DNA from: Mariannaea sp. PMI_226
Taxonomy: Eukaryota; Ascomycota; Sordariomycetes; Hypocreales; Nectriaceae
DNA length: 64,000 nucleotides
Assembly: GCA_024336345.1 (NCBI GenBank)
Contig: JANFOG010000010.1
Location: 1,116,001-1,180,000, forward strand
Reading direction: 5' to 3'
Part shown: positions 1 to 11,714 of the stretch, piece by piece
Numbering within the stretch: position 1 is the stretch's first letter
How the letters are laid out: the number at the start of each line of letters is the position of its first letter
Made by a program: the position numbers and the translations under genes
The notes under the pieces: generated by a model
Told to the model about the DNA's origin: nothing
Database searches by the model: none
What the model saw: only the letters and a program-made list of their open reading frames with translations

Positions 1-582
1 CGACAGAACAAGGGGACATACATAGCTTCAAGCATTGTACCTACCCGGTTCCTAAGATAGACAAGGGGAAAATTGCTAGCTATGAGGAAGTTCGCGAAGC
101 AATTATGGACCATAACAAGGAGGGTAGAGAGGGCATACAGGTTCTGGATTCGCGATCTAGCGACGAATTCAGTGGAAGGTATCCGGGACCACGGCCGGAC
201 TCTCCGTCGGGGCACATGCCCGGCTCCATAAATATCCCATACGACATGATGCTGGATCCGGAAACGAAGGCATTCTTGCCATCTGATCAACTGATGGAAC
301 TGTTCAAAACGAAAAGTGTGGATCCTCTAAAGCCAATTATCTCGAGTGGAACAAGCATCACGGCGTATGTGGTTGAAACAGCACTGAATGAGGCCCAATG
401 CGGTTCTTCCGATTCACGTAAGGTTTACGATGGAAGCTGGAGGTCAGTTTCTAGCCTCTCCCACCCCGCACCTCCTACATTGTTTTTTTCTACAAGATCC
501 AAACCAAACCTGACTATCTCATAGTGAATGGACGGAAAGAGTACGGGCATCGGACTATTTGATTCGGAAGGCAGAGCCTTGA
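1..582 (+). CDS. Thiosulfate/3-mercaptopyruvate sulfurtransferase-like rhodanese protein, 3' part, catalytic Cys missing
   Basis: The reading frame is open from base 3, so the 5' end lies outside the window. Exon 1 runs to 442, an intron spans 443-524 (GTCAGT...ATAG), and exon 2 covers 525-582, ending RKAEP-stop. The protein shows the C-terminal rhodanese domain: VLDSRSSDEF, then GHMPGSINIPY, then VYDGSW joined across the intron to SEWTERV. Rhodaneses move sulfane sulfur through a Cys at the start of the active-site loop (CGTGVTA-like). Here the loop reads PIISS-GTSITA, one residue short, with no Cys, so sulfurtransferase activity is doubtful. It may be an inactive paralogue or an early pseudogene; no stop or frameshift is visible. 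Family assignment is firm; loss of activity is inferred. Confidence 0.85.
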
Positions 583-1904
583 GTATAGCGCTTGATGTGG
601 AGTATGGAGAGCTCATTTATCTAATAGACTGAGACATGAGTTTGAGGGCTTGATTGGAAGGGAGGTGACAGCTTCGTTGCTTCTGCAAAGGAGGTGGGAT
701 AATACTATTGTACCCACAACTCGCTTGTTGACAGTCCTTCGCATCCGGTCTTGGCTCTCGGGATCATACAATTTTTTCTTAGTGCCAAGAGAATATACTC
801 GAGTGCCTTTGAACTCCATCATTAATTATTATTTTAATTGCAAATCATCATTCGAAATTCTTGCAGAACTCGGAAGCTGTAAACCCGTAAGTCCATCCAG
901 GCAACCATACCTCATTCTCGATCCACTTATCGACGTTGCAAGTCATTGCAGCTGTCATGCCTTGTCAACTGGGCCTTCATCTGGCTAATTGCCCTAATGA
1001 ACTCTTATGTCCTATCTGAAGGCTCGGATGCTGTCTCTCTAGCTCAACCCTGGTATTGTCTGTCATTGACCCACTCCATCCTGTTCTGTCGATTCTGTCG
1101 ATACTTGAACGCCTGTTGACTTGTTTTTCTCCAAGAATTCTTTCGCTTTATTTCCTCCATAAGCTCGTCGCCCTATCCCCTCTTGAAGGTAGTCTTGCTG
1201 CCCTTAAGACTTGCTAGGCGTGCGGCCCTAGTGATCCATATATGGCCACAGATTTAGAGGTGATTTTGACCCATTTATAATATCACAGAGCCTGTCATGC
1301 TGTTGGTTCCCAAGACTATTAGCTGAAGCAAGGGACTAACCGTCGCAATGAAATCAATGATCAGGTGAGGGAGGCGGAAGTCCGGATGGCGGGGATTGGT
1401 TACTCGACTTGCAAAAACAGATGTATGCGTTACTATAGGCCTGAATAGTCGTTCCAAGTCTCTGGAATTGGAGTTTTTCGGCAATATCACGATTCGGCTG
1501 GCCATTGACTTACTCACGTACATTTCTGTTGAATATGTTGAATCAATTTTTGGGGAATTTATTGATAGCATTCTTTCCCCGTGTACCCTATCTTCCAAAG
1601 TGCCCTTAGTTCTATACGAGGGGGCGTTCTCAGGACTACATGATTATAGGACAACGTCATCTGCCGTGTCTAGTTCTGAGGCCTAGACCTGACTTAGTAC
1701 CTCACTCCATGGCTGAAGCCTCTATAGACAATCCCATCCAGTGAGGTAAATAGAATCTATCGTAAGATCCTTCCTATAGCTAAAATGCAAGCCCTTCTAT
1801 GCCTCTGAGGTTGACCTATCCTATGTGACACTATGGATACGGATACTGGGAATGGTCCATTCTTCCGCCAAGGGAGAGTTGTAGATGGCCGAAACTGTCT
1901 CGGT
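583..1904. other. Intergenic, no gene recognised
   Basis: Only short overlapping ORFs without recognisable motifs occur here. The right part carries one copy of a dispersed repeat (separate entry). Confidence 0.5.
1722..1835 (+). repeat. Dispersed repeat, copy A
   Basis: About 110 bp resembling 8962-9073 in the same orientation. Shared blocks include CCTTCCTATAGCTAAAA, CTCTATGCCTC-like sequence and CCTATCCTATGTGACAC. Identity looks like roughly 80 percent by eye. No coding potential is seen. It could be a fragment of an unidentified transposon end or a MITE. Confidence 0.6.
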
Positions 1905-2999
1905 TTATGAGGTCAGGCACTGGGATCCCAAAACCATATGATAGTAGTCAAACGCCTTCACCATACCATAAAAATGCGTTGGCACAGCGAGCAGGACACA
2001 TATATGGAAGATCTGATGGGAGCTGCCCAAGATATCGAATGCTCCGGGGAAACTTCTCTCCGGTCATCGAGCCTGCATTCCCAGTTAGTCAGCCAGTCAC
2101 CGCCACTACAGGCGACGATTGAGACATGTGTGCCTTACTGCGTAAAGAACTGCACCGAAGATATATATGGCGCCATGAATGATGATCCAGGTAACGCTCA
2201 TCCTGTCCTCAAGCCCCTTGAAGCCGTAGATAGTGACGCCGTGGATAATAGGGATGAAGCCAGATAAACCGAGGCCCATGAATATCATGGCTCGGTATAG
2301 CCGCCACTTTGGGGTGCGGAACTGCTCTACCCATGAGATAGTGGCACATCCAGTGCCAAGAAGAAAGATCTGGGTCTTATTAGTGACCGCCACTTTTACA
2401 TCACCTCCTCTCAATGTTGAACTCACTAAACACAAGTACGCCTTCAGTAGGGTTGGCTTGCAAAAGAAACCATAATCTAGTGCCAGCACAAAGCTTCCCA
2501 CAATCAAGGCAACAATTCCCGTGTAATCCAGCTTATTCCCCCAACGCACCACCTCCTAACTGTGATCTAGCACAGCGTGGAATGTCGCGCTCATGCCAAG
2601 GCACAGCACTGCGCCACCAATAAAGCACGAAAAGACTAGTACGTCAGATGGCGTGGCAGAGTCGTGGCGCGGGCGGATGATGTAGTACAAGTAGAGCGAG
2701 CAAGCGATGGCTACAATGGCGCCGACGAGGTGCGACCAGATGTTAACCAATTCATTGTGGAGATAGAAGAGGGATCGCAGCGAGTGCAGGTAGGAAGGGC
2801 GGGTTTGGCGATAGCCAGAATGAAGGAAGGTATTGTCGCGGCGCCAGGCCGGGAGTTCGTCCCAGAGGAGGAGCAATGATTTCTCTGTTGCAGTCTTAAT
2901 GGCCTTGGCTGCGTTGATGGATTCCAATGACAGGCATACCGCCAAGGGACGGCGTTGGCGCCATGTCATTTCCTTTTGCGCAGACTGCGAGCTGCGCAT
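1905..2999 (-). pseudogene. PAQR (adiponectin receptor/haemolysin III, Izh-type) membrane protein pseudogene
   Basis: Three exons join in phase: 2999-2427, 2375-2139 and 2072-1905, with introns of 51 and 66 nt. Together they encode a near full-length (325-codon) seven-helix PAQR protein. Family signatures are LHNELVNIWSHL, MSATFHAVLDHS, GNKLDYTGIV, PKWRLYRAMIF and GSSHQIFHI. Two in-frame stops break it. A TAG at 2558-2556 lies between LDHS and EVVRWG, and a TGA at 2066-2064 lies in AR-stop-PER. Both fit single C-to-T changes (CAG to TAG, CGA to TGA), as expected for RIP or CpG decay near a repeat-rich island. The rest of the frame is intact, so inactivation seems recent. Yeast relatives (Izh) act in zinc and sterol homeostasis. 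A sequencing error at both sites is less likely. Confidence 0.85.
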
Positions 3000-3380
3000 G
3001 GCGCTTGGAAAAGATATTGTAGATAGAGGGTAATAAAAAAGATACAAGCCCTAAGCATCAGTACAATTCGAAATTGAGTATTACAAGCGAGATTTCTCAT
3101 AATACGTAATGGTCTCGATGAATCACTATCCAGTCAGGTTAGCACCCATAGATCGAATACGCCGAAAAACCTTAGAGAGAAGACTCTGTATTTTCAGAGA
3201 ATAACCGTTTCTGAGTGGGCTGAGTCAGAATTTCAGACGCGATCACTGCGAAGGTTATTAGTTTCTATCTGAAGGGGGGTTAAAATTGAGGATTTCTGTG
3301 CTATCCGCTTCGTCGAGCCTATCCCGTATAAATTTAGTAAAGTGAGAATCTCTAATCTGGCCCCTAGCACAGACAGGCAG
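3000..3380. other. Intergenic spacer
   Basis: Lies between the PAQR pseudogene 5' end and the hydrolase 3' end. No ORF or RNA signature is recognised. Confidence 0.5.
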
Positions 3381-5048
3381 TTATCCTTCAACACACAACT
3401 TCCTAACAATATTCACCAACCTCCTTTGCCTACTTCTCGTATCAAAGACTTGTCCGTGGTCTAAACCTTCCAACCATACTACATCCAGTCTGTTACCCTT
3501 CCATATTCCGTCTTCCCAGTGACTAGTTTCTAATATCCAATCATCTGCGCCCGTCAAGTACGCTCCAATTGCTTCAGCGTCAATTACTATGTCGCTGCCA
3601 GCTAGCACAACAGCCACGCGATGTCCCTGAATGTCTTCCTTCCACAAAACGTTATCAGCCCAGAAGAAGCGGCGGAATAGTGTATGCGAGACGCCCATAT
3701 CCTTGGAGCCGAAGTAAGAGAGCAGGTGTTCATTAGCTTGGGTCGGTGTCCGACAAATCTTAGGGTCGGGGCGGTTAGTTGGGATTGAGAATAAGGATGA
3801 AGGGAAAACTTACAAAATTATATGCTACATCGGGGAGATGCAGCAGGAACGACACCGGATCAATAAATACAATCGGTCCAATCTTCTGCGCAATTCGTGG
3901 AGTGTGGAGGAGATGCGCAGCAACCACGCTTCCGTACCTGCAACGAGTCGAAATTAGTACAGGAGAATGTTCCGACATTAATCGACCAAGGAGAAAGGGG
4001 TACCCACGAGTGTGATACGAGTACAATCCTGCTCCACCCATGTGCCTCTAATATACTCTTGATCTCCTCGCACATCTCATCTTTCAACAGCGCCTCACCT
4101 GTAATCCTAGAGCTTATAGGCATGATCTCTATGGCAATGATCCCCACCTGTCCATCCGACGGATCCTTAGAATCCGCGGCCTTGAGATCGCCCAAGAAAT
4201 TGATATATGGGTAGAGTCCAATGCCGATGCCGTGGAAGAAAAGAATGGGGAGTCTCGTTGTAGACGTGTGCGGCCGGTACCAATAAGTGAGTGTTTTCGC
4301 AGGGGAGCGATACGTGGCTAACAGTGTAAGAGGGCGTAAGGGGAAAACAGCGAAGAAAGATGTACGATAGAAGGTGAAGGAGTGATAATGCATATAGGCG
4401 GACGCTACCGTATCGACGATAAACACGCACTACAATATAAAGTTAGGACCTTAAATGTTACTATGAGGATAAGCACAAGCGTATCTTGCTATGGAAACTC
4501 ACCAAATACCATGTCAAGCTGCGGTGCAACATCTCGACCTTATCAAGCGTCAATCTAAGGCACTGAGCGTTGCCGTGCCCAGGTTCTAACTTCCTCCCCA
4601 GCAGCCTCTCTATCTCTCCAACGTACTCTTCCAGCTCCTCATCGTGGGCTGGGTCAGAATCCGCAGTGTTCAAGAACGCCCATCGAAAGAAGTCCTTGAC
4701 GTTTTCACGCTTGATTTCCGCAGGTGGCGCGTTTCGGAACCAATTCCGTAAGTACCGATCAGGATCTGGGATGTTTCTGTGGCAGCGCCAAAACAGCTTC
4801 TGGCGGTCTTCACGAGATGCAGTCGTGGGGTGAGTCGCGCCCTTTTGGAGGTAGGCCTTGCGAGGGAGATAGAAAGCGCAGTAGAACGTCGCCTCAAGAA
4901 CGAACCATAACTCGAATATACGGGGAATTCGGATCGGAAGATCGACTAACAAGCCAACTACCGAATAGAAGATGCTAAAGGGTGCCACTAGGTGCAGAAA
5001 GAATATGGATGTGCGTATGAAAGCGTACTTCCAGACAGGTGATGCCAT
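3381..5048 (-). CDS. Membrane-anchored alpha/beta hydrolase (fungal lipase/esterase-like)
   Basis: Four exons: 5048-4503, 4429-4008, 3937-3814 and 3758-3381 (introns 73, 70 and 55 nt), giving 489 aa. Residues 8-60 hold hydrophobic segments that probably anchor the protein in a membrane. The hydrolase core shows the oxyanion strand LPILFFHGIGIGLYPY. The nucleophile elbow HSYGS has Ser323; the intron between exons 2 and 3 splits this Ser codon, and the join restores the motif. The acid is in LAGSDIVID (Asp420 or Asp424), and His465 lies in LDHGQVFD. The triad is complete, so the enzyme is probably active. The substrate is unknown. The architecture matches a conserved fungal family of uncharacterised hydrolases. 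The start is the first ATG before the hydrophobic N-terminus. Confidence 0.88.
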
Positions 5049-7344
5049 GCTGAAGTAAGCATAGTAGCACCAGCTAAGAGCTTATCCTTTACTACTGGTA
5101 GTGTTGCTTAGACGATGGACGAGGAATTTATCTCAGCTATTCTCAAGTGCAGTTCTGTTGAATATGCCAACCCAATTTGTTGGGGTTCTTGACGGCCCAA
5201 CTTGCCCAGCGTCGTGCCGAAATACTGTGGATTCCGTCAAGACTTGACATGTGAACAACTGATATCAACAAGAGTAATGTTACTGAATTCGTACTGTGTC
5301 GAAGCAGGTGGGCACGAGAATGCAACTGCCTGCACACGTAGCGCCTCGCGCTGTTGTGGCTGACCGCGATGCCGTCTGAGGCTGAGGAATATGAGCCGCC
5401 TCGGGTGGTCAGTTAGGATGATCAGGAGCTCCCAGATTCCGACAGTGATAACTAAATGACTGTACACAACACCCCATGTGCGACTGATAGGTGGGCGGGC
5501 GCACATATCCTTTTGGGCGCCTGGGCGGGGAGCCAGTATGTTTGGGCTGTGCCCATGTATCAGTCGCCGACGAGTGACCATAAGTTTAGTATAAACATAC
5601 TTGATAAATTTATAAACCAAGTCTCCGATTTCATAAGGGAATTTTAGTCCTAGTCTTTGTTCGAATCTATGTATCCTACGTTACTGGCTTTTTTCATCGA
5701 ATTAGATGTTTATATAGATGGGTTTCATTATGTTGAGGGAAGACCGGTGATGCCGACGATGCGGGAAGCCTGACCGACATATGTACAACTCATAATCTTA
5801 GTGGGGCTCGTGCAGCCAACTACGAGGTTATACGGCTTAGCCCCAAGTGTGAATGTACCTCTGATTTGCTACAGTATTTGGCCATTAGGTTGATAGGTTT
5901 GTAGACGTAACTCATCTCCACCAGACCAGTCATGTTGGGCCAGGTGTTGTCTGAAGTGTAGAAAGTGCAACTCCTGGCTTGGTAAGCAGCAATGAAATTA
6001 TTTAACCTGGGCCCATTGTGATAACTACAAATACTGTTTTTGTTTTCGCTGGCTTCATCGTTTCAGGCAGCTCGGGCCCTGCAGCTGCTGCGATAGTATG
6101 GATCACTATATTTCAAGTCTGATGGTAGGGACATTAAGCAGCATCAAAGCTACGAAATTGGCAGCGAGTATTATTCGCGGTGCTCCCTTCTGCTGGATAC
6201 AATTATTTAAGGCTAAGATAGGGCGTCTTGCAGTAGATAGCTTCAGATGCTTGCCGAGATTCTGGCCGATGTAAGCCTAGTCTGACTTCCCTCGCGCTGG
6301 TCAACAGTGATTGCCAGCGGGTTGCCCGTTGCTGCCATACAGCCATCTCGCATAGCAACTTCTGTTGGGGCTTGCAAATGAAGCTTATTATAGCACTCAA
6401 CAGCATGGTATCAGCGCATGCGTGTGTAGAGTCACTTTCGTGTCTCCTCTCAGATGCATGCATAGTTCCACAATAAGGTGTGGCAAACCAAAATTGAGCC
6501 AATCCATGTTGGACGGAATGCAGTCCCGAACGAGCCAAATATGTATGACGTCATATTAGGACTTGAAGTGTGGGCCGAGATCTTCAGCTGATGGGAGATC
6601 GATAGCAATTCAAGGTTGCACGGGTGTGAAAACAACGGGAAAATTTGGGTTAGCTCGAGACTTGTTGACCATGAGGAAAGGAGTGACTGAGATTAGACTA
6701 ACGGAGCTTCTAGGATTTTTATCTGCCACCCGACGCTCAAGATTGGAGTGACTGGGTTTCCGTGGCATGTTGTTGAGTGAGAAGAAGACATGGAGAAATC
6801 CCCCTCAAGCTCTTGAATTTAGTTCCTAATGAATGACCTTTTTACGGAATCCAGCGTCCCTTCTTAGCCAGCCTTATGGAGATTATCTGTGCCCGTGCTA
6901 TCGAGGCCACCCCTACGTCTGGGATTCTGGGCGGCCTTGTTGTGGCAACCAGGAGAAGCGACCATGGCTGGACGGACGGTAGATTAAAACAACCTCGTCA
7001 ACAGTCAGTTCAAGACTATATGCGCTGCATCTACGATTCGATCAAGGAGCTGCGAGACGAGGGAAATGTTATCGAGGTCATGTGGCTACCCACTAGTGAT
7101 AACAAGCTCTTGAAGCTTGCTAAGGTTGAGGCTCGGAAGGTGGAAAGTGGACCGTTCGGTTGTCTGGACCGTTCGCTTATCAATTACGTTAATATGACGA
7201 TCACCATACTCAACCACAACGTATCTATGTGGAGTGAGAGCATGAATGACCTGGCACGTCTTCTATTCCTTTGAAAATTTGACGCCAAGTCAACGGATTC
7301 ATTCTATTCCTCAACGCCTGCGATTGATCTTTCCGTTTTATAAA
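5049..7344. other. Gene-poor spacer
   Basis: Short ORFs on both strands (for example 5237-5620 minus and 6203-6538 minus) show no recognisable domain. The right end contains a possible RNase H-like transposon remnant (separate entry). Confidence 0.5.
6876..7274 (+). mobile_element. Possible RNase H-like remnant of a retroelement
   Basis: A 132-codon frame contains RQQSVQDYMRCIYDSI, LRDEGNVIEVMWLP and KLAKVEARK. This resembles the last part of RNase H domains in fungal non-LTR elements, where a helix and the strand-turn WLP or WVP precede an Ala/Lys-rich helix. No reverse transcriptase is visible upstream, so it would be a fragment. It sits directly before the Reg1-like gene and may have displaced that gene's 5' end. 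The family call is tentative, from memory of sequence character only. Confidence 0.3.
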
Positions 7345-8664
7345 ATGATGGTTGTGCCGTCAGAAACTATTTCGTCTTTCTATTTCCGCAAGACGGTTGC
7401 TTTGTTGCCCCCAGAGGCTCACCTGGAAACCACGCCAAATCCCAAGACACCCGAACTGTATCCTGCTTCGCCTGCCGACTATCGCATTCTGGCAAAGACG
7501 CTGGGATCCAAGAAGTCAGAGCTACCAGTACTCCTTGAGCACGCCAAAGATGACAGCGATATAAATTCCGGAGAGTGGAGGCATGTCGACTACCTTTCTC
7601 ACGACTGGAAGGAGGATGATATCCGGCTATCATGGAAATACATCATGACTCGTCGTAGAGAGTATCCAAATCGGTCTCGTTTAGAGAATACGTCCTGGAG
7701 AATATGGACGAAATGCAAATACAAACTGAAGACAATCTGTCCGGAGAGCCTTAACTGGTAAGAGCATGGTAGAAGTTGCGCAAATATCAAGCTAACTCAC
7801 AGTAGGTTCAAGGATTATGACTTAACTTGGCTCTACGGGCCGTTTCAGCAAGATCCAGGCCAGATTTATTGTGCAGATACTAAACTTTCTGGTAACTCAT
7901 CATCCAAGTCTAATTCACATGTCAGCGTCAGCAATAAGCCTATTCTAAAGAGAACGAGTCCGGGTATCATGCTGCAGAGGCCGTTATCGCATTTTTTCTT
8001 GCTCAAGCAGACCATGCCACCCTTGGCCCGAGGACAGGAAACTGAATCCCGGAGATCAACAAGGTTAAGTCTTGGTTCTGCCTCTAGTGGCATATCACTA
8101 GGCGTCGAGCGTAAACACATTCGATTTAATGACAAAGTCGAGCAATTTATTGCCGTCGAGGGGAAGAGTGATGTCGACGATGGCGCCAACTATGATTCTT
8201 ATAGCGAGAGGGATTCCGGTGATGGATGCACGATGAGGCGGCGGCGACCACCAAAGAGGGCTTCATCGATCAGAAGGAAATTAACGAATGACAATAAATC
8301 ATTCCCCTCTGACGAAAGGACAATTGCCATGCTTCCTTCTACAAGGCTAAACCACGGAGGTCCTGTTCAAGACCCCTCGCAGGATGCAATGAAGCATATA
8401 ATCAGCATCCGCAATCCTATACCCACACCATCCTTGTCACAAGAGACGTGTCCGAAGCATTTGGGTAGATTCCTCGAGGAAGAAGAGAACTATGATATGA
8501 CGGATGTCGATATCGATGAAGACTCAGTGAGAGGCTGCGCTAAGGGATTTGGAGAATTACCATCGAAGGATATGATATTTGGCTGCTATTTTAACACTGT
8601 TGACACTGCCAGGGACATGGCATATTTTTTGTGGAATATGGGCCGGAGAAAGCGAGTGTCTTGA
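7345..8664 (+). CDS. reg1: Reg1-like protein phosphatase 1 regulatory subunit (DUF1752), short form
   Basis: Two exons, 7345-7757 and 7806-8664 (48-nt intron splitting the Trp codon of SLNW), encode 423 aa. The fungal Reg1/DUF1752 core begins near residue 73: EWRHVDYLSHDWKEDDI, then ICPESLNW-FKDYDLTWLYGPF. The sequence KHIRFN (residues 241-246) before DKVEQFIAVE is the RVxF-like PP1-docking motif. An acidic stretch and the conserved C-terminal pattern NTVDTARDMAYFLWNMG follow. In yeast, Reg1 directs Glc7 to Snf1 and mediates glucose repression. Family members are usually clearly longer; this one has a short N-terminus and middle and lies between repeats, so it may be a divergent or decaying second copy. 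The start is the ATG of MMVVPSE; an upstream exon cannot be excluded. Confidence 0.8.
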
Positions 8665-9400
8665 TAACAGACATATTTCATGGAGATTGCTGATTCGATT
8701 ATATCCTTCACAGCCTTAATTTTATTAGTGGGGTGTGTTTCCTTAGGTTTCTGCTGTCAATTCGTCACCACGCAGAGAATGGATTATCTAGTATAAGCAA
8801 CATCAGTCATTTGTCAACGCAGCATAAGTCAAGCCTGCTAGCACAAGCCTGCAAGAGGTAGAGTTATCGGAGCCTGCGGGGAGCCTCCGCAAACATTGTC
8901 AACTATGATCTATATAGGAGAACATCGCCTATGCCACAGGGACGATATAAGGCTCATGCCCCTAGAGACTATCCGACCCAGTGAGTTATATAGACTATGG
9001 TATGACCCTTCCTATAGCTAAAAGACAAGACCCTCTATGCCTCCAAGTTGAGCCTATCCTATGTGACACCATAATTCGACCCTGAGTGGCGCTGGTCTCT
9101 GATATACAATACAATACAATACAATTTATTACGCCCGGTGGCACTAGGACCGAAAGGGCACTAATTGCTGATCAATACATACATTCTCAAATTGTGTCCT
9201 GGTCTCCTCAAGCCCATATACGTTATAAATTGCTCAAATTGTATCTGCATTTCCTCAAGCCCAAACTGCATCTCGTCTCGCAGGGTCCAAATTTGTCATC
9301 TTCTTCTGAGGCCCATGCTAAATCTGCTCTTCAATTCCCTATTTAGTCTGTCTCTGTAGAATTCCCGTAGTTTAGTTATATTATTAGCAAACTAGTTTGA
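8665..9400. other. Spacer at the edge of the AT-rich island
   Basis: Contains repeat copy B and a short (ATACA)n tract at about 9104-9125. No gene is recognised. Confidence 0.5.
8962..9073 (+). repeat. Dispersed repeat, copy B
   Basis: Direct-orientation relative of 1722-1835, sharing CCTTCCTATAGCTAAAA, CTCTATGCCTCC-like and CCTATCCTATGTGACACC blocks. The two copies flank the PAQR pseudogene, the hydrolase and the Reg1-like gene. Confidence 0.6.
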
Positions 9401-11714
9401 AGCCTATTCTTCAAGTGTTCAGTGTCCTATCTACGGCGGCTAAAGCGGTATCTGCTATTATTAACATGGGACAAAAGTTAAAGTATGTCGGAAATAAGGG
9501 GTTGATGGGGAGAGAATATTTATTAATAATTGTTTTTTTAATTAATTTGTATTAAGGCGGCCAGTGGCTAAAGCAAATTAGATTATTACTTAAATAGTTT
9601 TTAAGTTTAATATCTATTTTATATTATTAGAGAGTGATTTTCCTTTAAGATAAAATAAAATATTCTTTCTTTAGGTATTAATATATTAAAATATTTCTAT
9701 ATAATATACTATTTATTTTTAATATTAAAAGAGAAAGTATTTAATTATCTTTTTTATATAATTATAATTATATTTATTTAATAATATTATATTAATATAA
9801 AAGAAATAAATATTTAATTTTATTATTTTTATTTTTAATTAAATAAATATATATATATATATATTTTATAATATTTATTTATTTATTTAATAATACTCTA
9901 TAGACCTATATAGATAGATAGTGCTTCTATACTATATAGATAGTAGAAAAACCATACTAACTAAAGCTAGAGGAAAACCTCTATCCTTCCTAGGCAGGCC
10001 CGGTGCGGGCCCCATATGCTGGCTCTACAGGTTCAAGTTTTGCTCTATAACCAGAGCTAGAATTACATACTATTTTATAGCCAGTAGGCTAATGAGGGTT
10101 CACTACTCCCTCTATATAGCAGCGCCATACACTCACCACACATTTGTGTTGGGTTCGGTGCTTCCTATATTATTTCTTCATCCCCTTATTTACTCCATAT
10201 TCTCCTAATTTCCCATAAGTGGGCCTAATGCGGGTTCTGTTCGTTTGACGGTCGTGCCCAGCAATATATAGGTCAATAGCTAGCATTACTAGCTACACTG
10301 GTTTATTATTATCTAGAATATTAATTAATATTTTTTTATTTTTCCTTTTTTTCTCTTCTTTTCTTTTTTCTTTATTGGGTTTTATATATTGATTGTCTTA
10401 CCTTTTGTTCAAATTTATTACACTAATTTGGCTACTTTATAGAACATCTTTTCAAATAAATCTCCATACTTTATATCTCCTTACTATTACTAACTCACTA
10501 TAGCTAATCGATCTTTAACTATATATACCTTATTCCCAGGGCGGGCCCGACTTGCTTACACATCTATAGCCCAACCAACCGATTTTCCGCCACTAATAGC
10601 AATAAAGAGAGCGATAGCCCAGCTTAACCTCTAGTAGCAGTATATTTTCGCTATACTTCCACCACGGGTTTGTTATTATGCCTTTGACCTTACTTACTAG
10701 CTCCCCCCTCCCACTGATCTAATTCTGTCTACCGGAATGATGATAAGGATAGTAGTAATAATAATAATAATGATGATAAATATATATCTTATCTTTTCCT
10801 ATTCACCATAAGCCCGCTAACATTCTAAGATAACCCCTATTATAAGCCCAATTCCATCCCCTTGGATAATAATAAGGGCCATAATGCTAGAGATTCCTTA
10901 TGTATGTGGTTCTCTTCCCTTAGTTAATATATTATTAATCTATTTATAGAAAAGGAGAAGAGTAGATACTAAGGGCATCATCCCTGCAGAGGACTCGCCC
11001 GCCGCCTATGTAGATTAAATGCGGGCCCTCCCTTATTCTGCATATATTACGCGGATATGCCATAATAGGGCAGCTAGTCTCTATTAGGACTAATTTAATA
11101 AATTTCTATTTTAATATTATATTAAATTTATATTATTAATAAATTAGAGATATGGCAATTAATAGGTATACTATTTATACTAAATAATATAAGATCTACA
11201 TACCCTTGCCATTTGCTATAAGGGCCTTAGTATAGGCATTAGTGGCTGCCCTTTAGCAAAAAGGGATAGATATAAATCCAATCCTATTCCATAATGGGTT
11301 CTTAGTGCTAATTGTGGTTTTTAGAAGGATAAACTCTAGGGGCTTAAGAATATAGCTACTAATGCCAAAAGTCAGGCGCCTAAAGCATATGCCACCCCTA
11401 TAATTATTATTATAGGGACTATATCTAATTAACTCACTAAGTTAATTAATAAGATAAATTATCTAGCGAATATTTAAAAGCATTCTTATATTATTCTTAA
11501 GTAGCTTATAGTTATAGCGGGCCTGGCTCTAGCCCAACTAGCTGGGTCTAAGGAATTGCAAAAGGCAGTAATAAAGGAGCAAGCTTAGGGGGAGGAGGTA
11601 CCTTAGAAGAGGCTTAAGGCCAATAATATTGGTCCTAATTATATAGAGGAATAGGAATAGGTAGGGGCGGGCGGCGCGGCAGCATCGGGCCTAAGGTGGG
11701 ATTATATATATAGG
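9400..11714. other. AT-rich degraded sequence, elements not identified
   Basis: No intact frame is present. A region at about 11200-11690 on the plus strand looks like a decayed transposase-type C-terminus (frames with Lys/Arg-rich helices and stops), but I could not assign a family. Confidence 0.4.

Noticed and set aside
650..988. 112-codon plus-strand ORF after the rhodanese gene
   Set aside because: Overlapping ORFs on both strands, no motif and no splice continuity with the rhodanese, which ends properly at 582.
1722..9073. The repeat pair as LTRs of one giant element
   Set aside because: The copies are diverged, lack TG...CA ends and visible target duplications, and the enclosed genes are host-type.
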